This document shows, in pieces, positions 49,457 to 59,900 of a stretch of 64,000 nt of DNA. The notes beneath the pieces were generated by a model, which worked only from the letters and a program-made list of their open reading frames with translations, searched no databases and was not told the DNA's origin. Source of the stretch: Nepenthes gracilis (taxonomy: Eukaryota > Streptophyta > Magnoliopsida > Caryophyllales > Nepenthaceae). The translations under genes and the position numbers were made by a program. The stretch lies in NCBI GenBank assembly GCA_033239525.1, contig BSYO01000003.1, forward strand, positions 5,698,001 through 5,762,000, given 5' to 3'. Positions within the stretch are counted from its first letter, which is position 1; each line of letters starts with the position of its first letter.

Positions 49457-51006
49457 TATTGGAAGTTAATTGTTGTTGATAATTCGTATAATGCATGCTA
49501 TATATGTATGTATACATACCAAAAAAATATTTTTTTATTAAAATTTATGTAGCATTTTTTTATATTTCTTCAAATGTGTAGCATATAGTAAAATTTTAAA
49601 TATGCAGAAATTAAAGACATGCTGGAGATTAAATAAATAATTTATAAAGTTGTTGAAATGGTTATGCATAAAAAATACAATCTATTAATATAGCTAAAGT
49701 AATTTTATCAATTTTTTTCTAATATAAGATATGCAAAAATAATTATATGAGAATTTAATACATGAAGAATTATATATATATGAATTTAAAAACTTATAAG
49801 AATATTTATTTAGAATTTAAAGGCATACAATGATATATTATAAAATTTAACTCTTAAATATAATTTATATAAATTTAAGATATATTTTATAAAATTATAC
49901 AAAATGAGTAAATTCACTTGCATAAAAAGTGTAATAACTTTAAATACAAAAATAATAATATATAAGTATTTAGAATCAAAAATATTCAAAGAGATTAAAA
50001 ACAAATAGTAAAAAAGAAACAATGGGTATAGATGTATTAACTTTTACTTGATTTAACTCAAAAATTTCTTGATTTTTCTTAAATTTCTCATCATCTTTTT
50101 TTTTCTCTCTTCTCTCAAATCTTTATCTGAAATGACTTAAAATAGATTGATGGGCCTATTTATAAAAAATTGACATATGTATGTTAGTGATACGCGGGTT
50201 GGGCATTGATGCACAATCTGTACCATACACAAGTATCCCTCAAGTGCGCTTTAGGTGTTAATATTGTCCTAATTATGCATATGTATTGATTGAGCACACA
50301 TTTGGCGTGAATATTTTACCAAAAACGTGTATGAATGTCCTAAAGACAATCATTAGGTGCACACCTATCATCCAAAACAAAAATAAGTGTAGGGCATGCA
50401 CAAGTTAGGTACTACTTGGTTTAAATTATTTTGATCTAAAACTTACTTTTTTACTCAAAATCTCAATTCACTATAAAAATTTATCAATTTAATAAAATTA
50501 ATTATTATTAAAATAATTATTTAGAATCAATGCCTTACAAAAAAATATTATTTAGACCCATATGTGGACTATATATAAATTACTTCATATAGATACGGTC
50601 AAATATTATTTTTTTATCGCTCGTAAATGATAGGTGAAGTATTCACTATGCATAATATATTATGACATCTAAATATAATTTTTTAATTATTTTTTTACAA
50701 TAACTTTTAATAAAAAAATAAATGGATAACTTTATAATAAATATTAAAATTTTTTCACTCTTCAAAAAAAGAACAAATGTTAAAACAATTTCTCTCTATG
50801 GAAAGAATATGAATATGAAACTTTTTATCCTGTGATAGTCTAAACTCATATCAAATATCAAAGTAAAATTTTTAATAAATAATTATATGAACTATTAACA
50901 TATAAGGTTGAATGTATATATTTTATAATTTTTCTTCGTAAATATTTTTATATACCAATATAATATTTTTAAAATATTCATTTATTCTATGAATAACAAG
51001 TAATAC
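48801..51006. other. AT-rich intergenic DNA with microsatellites
   Basis: Contains trinucleotide repeats based on AAT and GAT at about 48810-48897 and a TG dinucleotide run at 49422-49455. An open frame at 49011-49286 (91 codons) lies in less AT-rich DNA but shows no family motif. The patch at 50180-50410 resembles the 47.3-kb patch (GTGCGCTTTAGGTGT-type words) and may be another copy of the same old repeat. Confidence 0.5.
49422..49455. repeat. (TG)17 microsatellite
   Basis: An uninterrupted TG dinucleotide run of 34 bases. Confidence 0.95.
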
Positions 51007-51409
51007 TGTAACGTCCGCAGGCACCCGTATATGGATAACATCCGCTTTAGGCCAAACTCGAACGGTTTTGTTCCTAGTAGGCCCATAGCCGCCAAAATGC
51101 ATCCACAATGAGGAGATATTCACGCCTCAAGAGCACGCTTCATTCCCCTATCCTAACAAATGTGGGACCTCTCAGTCCACCCACTTGGGGCCTAGCGTTC
51201 TTGCTGGTACACATGGCCCGGGTTTTGGCTCTGATATTACTATAACGTCCCCAGACACCTGCATGTGGATATTGTCCGCTTTGGGTCAAGTCTGCACGTT
51301 TTGTTCCTGACAGGCCCAAGGCCCCCAAAACGCGTCCACAAGAGGAAGGTATCCACGCCTCATAAAAGCACACTTCGTTCCCCTTCCCCAACCAATGTGG
51401 GACCTCTCA
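51007..51409 (-). mobile_element. TRIM element 1 (LTR-internal-LTR)
   Basis: This is a terminal-repeat retrotransposon in miniature. On the minus strand, LTR 51409-51241 (169 bp) is followed by a 66-bp internal segment (51240-51175) and LTR 51174-51007 (168 bp). The LTRs start TGAGAGGTCCCACA. The LTR at 51007 ends GGACGTTACA; the other ends ACGTTATA, its final CA mutated. The internal segment starts with a decayed initiator-tRNA primer site (ATATCAGAGCC) and ends with a purine-rich stretch (AAGTGGGTGGAC). It has no coding capacity, so movement would have needed proteins from another element. No 5-bp target duplication was found at its ends. Confidence 0.8.
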
Positions 51410-51416
51410 GAGTATC

Positions 51417-51819
51417 TGTAGCGTCCCCAAGTACTCGCATGTGGATATTGTCCGCTTTGAGCCCAATCCGCACGATTTTATTCTTGGCAGGCCCACGGCC
51501 CCAAAATGCATCCATAAGGGGAGGTATCCACGCCTCATAAGAGCACGCTTCATTCCCCTTTCCCAACCGATGTGGGACCTCTCAGTCTACCCACTCAGGG
51601 CCTAACGTCCTCGCTAGCACACATGGCCCGGGTTCTAGTTCTGATACCATTGTAACGTCCTCAAGTATCAGCATGCGAATATTGTCTACTTTGAGCCAAG
51701 CTGCACGATTTTATTTCTGTCATGCCTGCGGCCCTCAAAATGCGTCCACAAGGAGAAGATATCCACGCCTCCTAAGAGCGCACTTCGTTTTTCTTCCCCA
51801 ACCGATGTGGGACATCTCA
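51417..51819 (-). mobile_element. TRIM element 2 (LTR-internal-LTR)
   Basis: This has the same architecture and lengths as its neighbour: LTR 51819-51651 (169 bp), internal 51650-51585 (66 bp) and LTR 51584-51417 (168 bp) on the minus strand. Here the primer site is better kept (ATGGTATCAGA at the start of the internal segment). It is separated from element 1 by only 7 bp (GAGTATC) and the whole is a 410-bp period tandem. Its LTRs begin TGAGAGGTCC or TGAGATGTCC. Confidence 0.82.
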
Positions 51820-51876
51820 TATTTTCTTAATTAATGGCATCTACTGGTCACAAGACTAAATATCCCCAAAATAAAA

Positions 51877-52305
51877 TATTACCCCATGTTTAGTTGGAGA
51901 AAATTAGGTGGGAATAGAATTTCTATTCCCTGAGAATAGATATTCCTTTATTTGGTTATAAATTTAACTAAAAATAAATATTCTCGGAGAATATTTATTC
52001 TCACGTTTGTGATAATATCTACTCCCACTATTATTATTATTATTATATTTTATTATTATTATTATTATTACATTTTATTATTATTATTTATAATTATTAT
52101 TATTATTATCACTATTTTCACCTTATTCCTCATACTATTTTACAAACTAAATAAATGATTATTAATTCTCACCTTATTCTATTTTAACAACCAAATATGA
52201 GAATAACAATTTTAATTCCATTTTCAGCCTATTCTATTCCTTAAAATAACTATTCTATTCTCACCTTATTTCATTCCAACAATCAAATGTATCGTTAGGG
52301 TATTA
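51877..52305. mobile_element. hAT-like MITE with internal ATT microsatellite
   Basis: The left end (TATTACCCCATGTTTAGTTGG, with GGTGGGAATAGAATTT further in) is matched by the reverse complement of the right end (TAATACCCT, then CATTTGATTGTTGG, then GGTGAGAATAGAATAG). The GTTTGGTTG-GGAATAG style of terminal repeat is common in plant hAT-derived MITEs. The 8-bp flanks do not match, so the exact ends are uncertain. An ATT microsatellite at 52029-52110 fills the middle. Confidence 0.55.
52029..52110. repeat. ATT trinucleotide microsatellite
   Basis: A long, slightly interrupted run of TTA/ATT units. A second short run lies at 52484-52503. The open frame at 51952-52158 is a translation of this repeat. 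Confidence 0.9.
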
Positions 52306-53169
52306 TAAGTAACAATAGCTTGATAATTGAAAATTAAGTAAAAGGGCCTTGCCCAAACCGTGGAAAAGCGACCATTTCAAGCCTTAAATTTGAGGCACAA
52401 CCGAGTTTACTTTGTCACGGTGAAGCTCATCCCAATCCCTTTCCACTGATAGGTTGTAGTTCACCTCGGATCAAAAGTTACGATTATTATTATTATTATT
52501 ATTTTGAAATTAGGTGTGCAATTTCTATTCTTTGCTATCTTGCATGACATTCTCCAAGTACTGCTGTGCAGCCTGACCTACATCAAGGGAAGCAAACTCG
52601 GCAAAACATCAAAACACGGCCTTACTCTAAGCAAGGATAGATTAGTGGTTACAGGTTACTGAGCGATTGACCTTTATCTATATATTTTATTCTGGGTTCG
52701 GTTCTCAGGATGATGAAAGTGGTCATCATTGCTTCAAGGCTACTATTATTATGATGAAGGGAGCCACAGAAAATGGCCTTGCCTTTTATCTCTTTAATGG
52801 CTTAATGCTAAGTTGCTCTGACACTAGAATATATAATGCCATCTACCTCAGAGATGAGAAAACAGAGCATCTGTTTTCATTCACTTACAAGCTCAGATCA
52901 GATGCCAAAGTCAAATGATTGGCTACTTAAACCACTTATTCATTCGGATTTAAGAAGCAACAATCAATAATTCCGTGCACATATGGATATCACAATTCTA
53001 GAAGCTTCACTAAACACCTAACATTTAAAGAAGAATTTCATATATTTCTACAATATTACACAAAAGATGATATTGCCCATTATATTCTAGAAATTTCCAA
53101 CCTCCATTTCTACACCAACTTTACCAACTATAAATAGCTGGAAGATGTATTAGATTGGGTGTGGAAGAA
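52306..53169. other. Intergenic DNA, no gene recognised
   Basis: Moderate base composition. The open frame at 52667-52918 (83 codons) matches no family I know. No LTR ends or RNA genes were seen. Confidence 0.5.
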
Positions 53170-53174
53170 TAAAA

Positions 53175-53954
53175 TGTTGGGTTATGGGTCATTCCCGTGT
53201 GGGCCCATACCCACTTGATATGGCGGATTGAGGTAAATATCCTCATCGCATGAAGAAAGGTCGAGTTGCGCCTGCTGGGCGCTCGAGCCAAAGATTCCAG
53301 TGTACCTCCGCTCGCTGTGCGCCCGAATGGCGCTTGAGCGGAAATTCCAATATTCTCCCCGTTCGTTGTGCGCCCGAATGGCCCTCGAGCAGAAATTCCA
53401 GTATGCTCTCCGCTCGCTGTGTGCTCGATAGGAGCTCGAGTGCGGGCCTGTGCTCACCGCGCCCTCGACAGGCGCTCGAGCGCGCGACAATTATATAAAA
53501 CACGCACTTTGCTTTTTTAGATTAATTAAATCACTTTGAGTGCTGTTTTAGAGAAGAAAAAAGAGAGAAAAGAGAGAGAAAAAGAAGAAGAGGAAGATTT
53601 GAGCCTCCGTTTGGGTTTTCAATCAAGTTTCAATATTCTAGAATCACACGTCTTTATATTATTCTTCTTGTGAAGAACATCTGCCGGGTTTTATTTCTAC
53701 TATTGTTCTTTATATTTCTTGTACTGGCTATCCAAAGTTAGTTGATATTGATTCTTGTGAGTTGGAGTTTGTATAACCGATCAACTACTACTTAGTGAAA
53801 ATTTGAATTTCGTGTGTCGTAGTTTTTCTCCCTCGTTTCATAGGGAGTCTTTCACGTAAAAATCGTGTCTTTATTGTTTGTACTTGATTATTGTATACTT
53901 GCTATCATATACTACGTATTTTTTCGCGGTTTAAATAAGTTTTTAATTTTAACA
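53175..53954 (+). mobile_element. Solo LTR, Copia type, with minisatellite
   Basis: A 780-bp sequence begins TGTTGGGTTATGG and ends TTTTAACA, canonical TG...CA. TAAAA directly precedes it (53170-53174) and follows it (53955-53959) as a perfect 5-bp target duplication. Inside are a TATA-like ATTATATAAAAC at about 53490, a pyrimidine and A-rich leader, and the word TTTCACGTAAAAATC, seen in U5 of Copia LTRs including Copia-B. No internal domain or second LTR is present, so recombination between two LTRs probably deleted the element. A GC-rich minisatellite lies upstream of its TATA box. Open frames on both strands at 53182-53503 are translations of the minisatellite. Confidence 0.87.
53255..53485. 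repeat. GC-rich minisatellite inside the solo LTR, about 50-bp units
   Basis: Units share ATTCCARTRT, CTCCGCTCGCTGTG, GCGCCCGAATGG and CGCTCGAGC. The word ATTCCA starts at 53294, 53344 and 53395, a period of 50-51 bp. A fourth degenerate unit follows to about 53485. This is among the GC-richest DNA in the window. Confidence 0.8.
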
Positions 53955-53959
53955 TAAAA

Positions 53960-56900
53960 TCAAAGGCTTGTAAAAGTGAAATCCAAATTCTCTACTCTTC
54001 TAACCCCCTCAATTTCTATACTTTTTATATTTCCTCCAATATAAATTAGGACTCCTTATTTCATTCCTAATTGTTATACATTGACAATTTTCTTTTCCAT
54101 TAAATTCTAGAAAAAACATATAGATATTGGGTTAAATGACATTATCAATCTCATAGTAGTATCATCCTAAAATATTAATGGAAGTTCCAAAACGATATAA
54201 AGGAAAATTTTCAAAATAACTTATGATGGCTAATGGATTTTGAAATGCGGGCCCCGATCACAAAAGCAAATGCAATTTGATCATCAAATTCTACATCTCT
54301 TTGTCTCTGTCAACAACAAAAATCTGTCAATTTCTTTAGTCTTCTCCATACAGCAGATTATTAGCAGTAGAAATACTTATGATGGCTAACAACATTTGCC
54401 CGGGAGGTTCAAACTCCAAAGATAATCCCTTTATAGGATTAGATTCTTCAGAGTCTTCTGCATGGCTTATTCATGTTCCTGCGTTGCTTTCAAGAGGGAC
54501 TGTCAGCCTTAGGGCTGTACTTACCACAAACATGACTAACATCGAGCTTTTGAGACTTGCAATGCGTACAAAATTGGCACGGGAAATGAATTCTGAAATT
54601 TTCATCAATTGTTAATCACTAATATCCTGTATAAGTACAATAAATAATAATATGTAATCATGATACAAAATTTTATTACAATATTGAACATAAAAAATAT
54701 TCTCAACTATAAAAAAAAGTATAAGATAAACTCCTAATAATATATACTATAAAGTATGTATTATAAATAATTTTATCTAAGAACTCTTTCTAACAACCCG
54801 TATGAATAACCAAATAAATACAACACCTAACACATGTACACCTCTCAAACGCATATAAGGTGCTGAAATTTTATTCATGCCAACACATTTCCCTTCATAA
54901 GCCCCCCAAAAAATGCCTCCATTCAAGCAAATTTTCACACAATATCAAGCGTAGTACTAAATGATGTCAATGAGTATAAAACTCACCAATAAGCATCCAA
55001 AATGCAACACTAAAAATAGGTTAATTTCCCAGAAATTTATGAGGAGCTTTCATCCTTAGGCCTGTACTTACTGCAAACATGAGTAACATCAGACCGCTAC
55101 ACTGTCAACCAGATGTCTAATATCAGAAATAAACTTCTTTTAATAGTCCATAGAAGTCAGCAGCTTGTGGAAAGCTCACAGCTGTAGAATTCTCTATTCT
55201 TATTCTTTCACTAGTTTTCAAGTCAGAAGTTCTTTTTTTTTTTTTAATACATTCAATAAAATTTGATGTACACTGGTTAGAATGGCATGGAGCCAAAAAA
55301 TAAAGATAATAATGTTGGGATTTTTGGGAAATAAAAATACATATATAATTAGTGCAATAAAAATAAATATTCAAATATCTCATCAATTGTCAACCATAAA
55401 ATATCATAAAAATACAAGAAACCCAATTATACAACTAAGTACATACAAGTTATACAATAATATTTAATATAAAAAATTCTCCTCAATTAAAAAAAAATTA
55501 TTGAATAAATTTTTAAAAAATCTATTATAAAATAGTGACTGATTATAAATATAATCATATCAAAAAGCTCTTTGTTACAACCCGTTTGAATAATAGATGA
55601 ACCCAACTCTCAATTCATATTGTAATCTACAATAGAAGATTATACCAAGAAAACGAACAACTAAAGTAGAACTATGCCTAAAAATAAATTAGAGGAACAT
55701 ACCTGAATTTGATGAAAAATAAAATTTAAATCGGATCTTAATTGAATATTTAAACCCTTCCACCTCTCTATTTTCTATTTTCATGCGGTACCCTTATATT
55801 GAAAATGATCTCTCTCCCTTTGCCCTAAAATAATGCAGGGCTTCATAATAGAGTTGGCATTTGAATTCCATAATGTAAAATTGAATTAGCACATATGTGT
55901 CATTGGGCACTTGCAACACCTATTCTGTTTACTTGTGCATAAGTCTCTCTTAGTCGCACACGAGCATCACTTATTTTGTCTACTAATCCAACTCTCGGTT
56001 AAACGAATTTTGCACAAACCTCTAGTGATCTCCGTCGCTCAAGTGACTCTTACACGAACATCTTGTAACTCTTGCCTGACATCTTTGTTCGAGTCATTAT
56101 TACACGAGTATCACGTATCTTTCAGATGACTTGTTCATTAAATATAAAATTCAAGTAGAAATAAATTAAAATCTAACCAATGAAGCAAGCAAACAAAGCA
56201 TTATGGGTTGGTTGTCGTGCTCTAGTACCATTGCTTTTTATGGATCAAATATCTTTTTTGACATGGCTAGGAAAAGTGCATGTGATAGCTTATGTCTTGA
56301 ATTTCACGTCGTCTAAAAATGGATAGAGAATGTATTTTGTATTAAAATTTAGATACTTTCATAGTAACATAGCTTTTCTAAAAATATCTAACAATATAAA
56401 AATTGTTCGAATTTAGGCTAATATCTGTTACTCAAAATGGATAATTTATTATCATATAAATTCAAATTGCTATATAATAGTATTAGAACCATCTCGATTA
56501 AAAGCAAATGAATATGAAATCGACCAATCTTAAATCGTTCTACGGACAATAAAAATATCATTCTTTAAGTAGGGTGAAGTGTGTAAGTTAATGTCTATGA
56601 TCCCATATTGCTTTAAAAATGAAAGATGTTGCATTTTATAGTAATATTTAAATATCTTTATAACAAATTTTTTTTCTTAAAGTAGTTAGAGAAATAAAAT
56701 CATGTAGGTGCTGAACCATTCTTGTCGTGCAAAATGAATAATATATTATAATGTTGGAATATTGAATGTGCTTGACAGAAGTAAAAAGCATAATAAAACA
56801 AAAGGAAGCAGGTCAAGGAGATAGAGCAAAAGCAAAATAAATAGAGCTATTTAGGCAATTTACTTAAGTTTGATTAATTACATTCATTGGTCAAGTGAAG

Positions 56901-59900
56901 TTGGATAAATCATACTCAGTTTTGTAATAAAGGTTAAGTAGTACTCAAATTGAAGGACTAAATCTTTTATAAAAATAAAGTACCATTATTTTTAAATATT
57001 AATTATATCTGTAAAAATAGACTATTATAATTTAATTATTTTAAAATAATTAATTTTAATTTTAAAAATAGTTAAATTTTAACAATTTATTTTTTTATAA
57101 ATAATTAAAATTACAAAATCTAACCCCCTCAATCCGAAAGTACAATTTGGTTATTTGTTTTTTACCCTTATTCCTAAATTTCATGACAACTGTTAATGGA
57201 CTAAATTAAATAATATATCAATAATGTGTACTATAAATTAGAATAGTAACTGAATTAAATTTTTAAATTTTATTAACTAAATTTTTATATATCACAAATT
57301 AGAATAAGATGCCAAAAGTAATAAAAAAGTACTCATTGATTTATCTTTTATTATTCAAATTAATATCAGACTAAAACAAAAAAATAAGTAAGAAAAATGA
57401 TGGGAAAATGACTTCTAGAATACAAGATTCTACCTTGGGGTAATATTATATTAAAAAATTTATCTAGAGTATAAATTCTCAACCATTTGGTGTATGTTTG
57501 ATTGCTATATGACTTGTAACTAAACAAGTAATAAACTCGAGGTTGGCTAGTTTATTGAGAGATAAAAATCAAAAAATGTCTCATTTTGTCCAAAAAGAGC
57601 ATTTATGTATAGAGTTGTTTAACCCATTTAAATGATAGTTCAAATATCATTCTAGTCTTTAATTTGATTGGTGCAACTATTGGATAACTACTCTTCTCTA
57701 ATTACTTAGAGATTGATTCATTATTTAAATATTTAGTTAGCTATTTTCATCTTTTTAAGTAAATAAGATCTTTAGGTATCATAGTTATAATTTTAAGTGT
57801 AATAAGTCTTTTTAATTAGAACATTATTTGTATAATTTTTTAAAACATTGTGTTTTATTGTTCATTGACATAAGCGCCAATTGTCATTTACCGATTTGAT
57901 TAGATTATCAGTGCTAACAATCTATCTGCCTGTCAATATATTTTTTTAACCACATGGTACTTTGTTAAATCAATATTTACTTACCCATTATCTAACAATT
58001 TATCCTTTTTTGATTGGATAGTTTTTAGAATCCATTTTTGATAATATAATTTTTTGACTAAATAATATTTTAAAATTTATCGTTCAATAATCACTTTATT
58101 TTGACAAAATAGTCAATAAATTTGTCTTTTGTCAATATGAATTATCAACCAAATAATCTAATCTAATGATCCAATTTCTAAATTAGAATGGAATCTACCC
58201 ATTTTGTTGGAAGACATGCCCATTAAAAAATATTAATTTAATTTTATAATTTTATCTATTTAAATTATATATACATATAATCATTGGCTGCCCAAATAGA
58301 ATAACTAAGTAAATGGATGGGCTGGGCTCTGTAAGGGTACCTGGGCTTGCGGTCTTTGTCTAATTGAATAAGTCAATCAACTTAACAATAAGTTAGCTAT
58401 AATTTTGTACTTTTTATGCAGGGCCTATTAGATTTCAAAATAAATTAATATATAAAATATACTACACATATGAATATGAATACTAAACTATAAAGAGATC
58501 AGATATTAATGAAACATTTAGCATTGCTTAATCAAATAATTTCACTCGATTAATCTAATTGATATAAATTTAGACTCATTAGGGAATCTTGCTCAGAGTG
58601 AGAAAGAGCCTCCCGCCTCCCCCCACATATCTAAACATCAAACCTATCTATGATATTATTAATTTAATATGCCAAATTTAAATAATTGGAATACTTATAG
58701 TTCTTCTTGTAACTTAAGCTTCACTCATAAAAATATGAGTTAAGCCTAATTAGCTTAATGAGTTAGAACTAAACATAATCTACATGGACTCAAACTATGT
58801 TAAATCCACAATTAAGGTTATATGCATCAACCAAATTGGATGTAATTATGTGTTGTAATCATTATTATTGATTAATTAGTTAATTATTATTATCCATTGA
58901 CACCGCATAAATTAAATCCAATGAAAAAAGATGTGCCTTTCCTTGAGGTGTAATGGCCAACATGCCAGGAAATGTTACTGCCAGCTGCGGTATCCTGCCC
59001 AAATCCCCATATTTAATCTTGATTAGGTAACTAATTATGGGAATTTAAATAGCTAAGCACGTGCCCACTTAACGGACTTTTCGTTAATTATCCATTGTTA
59101 TTTGATTATGCCCACTGCGGCAGATTGTTGGTTGAGTTTTTATCTTAAAATAAAATGATTCGCATCTGAAACAATAATCAGTGCCAAAATTTCAGGCCAT
59201 AGTCTCGGGTTTCCTGTACCAGTTTTGAGATTTCAGGCCTATATTTTGGTTGCTTTTGAAAAAAATATAAAATGCATGTGATCGATAGTCTTATTCGATA
59301 TGATTTTATTTTTAAAAATATATATTAAAAACAGAAAAAAATTCTTACATATGAACGTAAAATTATTTATTTGCTCAATTAATTTAAAATAATTCACCCC
59401 ATAACAGTATTAATTTATCTGTTCAGGGCATGATCCCATGTTTAGCATTAGAGAAAATTATGAGATTATATGATTCTAAATTTTGTTTTTAAAAATAAAA
59501 ATAAATAAAAATTGAAAATACTTTTATTAAATATAAATATTTTAATATATAATTTTTATTTATTTTTTATTATAATTTTTCATACGATTCAAATATTAAA
59601 AAGTAATTTTTATTTAACTCTTTTAAATTTTTCTAGAATCAAATAAGCCTATAAAGGGTTACACTTCATACAACGTACAATTTATTTTACACATTTAAAT
59701 TTTTTTAAAAAATATACAACGTTCAATTTATTTTTCATATTTAAATTTTTAAAAAATTAGCTTTGATATATTAATAAAATTATTATCATATGATCTTATA
59801 CTTAAAAATTTAAACAATAAAAATAATATTTTATATAATATAAAACACGATAACATATAATATATAAAAATTTAAGGGACTCACAGTTGTTGCCAAGGGA

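Noticed and set aside
51140..51566. Open frames on both strands across the TRIM arrays
   Set aside because: They are translations of the non-coding repeat units; the same residues recur with the 410-bp period.
51007..51819. CRISPR-like regular repeat spacing
   Set aside because: The units are LTR-sized with TG...CA ends and a tRNA primer site, in a plant nuclear context; a TRIM pair explains the regularity.
53182..53503. Three overlapping frames of 82-102 codons rich in Arg, Ser and Glu
   Set aside because: They are produced by the GC-rich minisatellite inside the solo LTR.
57860..58190. Possible terminal inverted repeats based on GATTAGATTAT
   Set aside because: Only about 11 bp match and the rest does not align; no target duplication was found.
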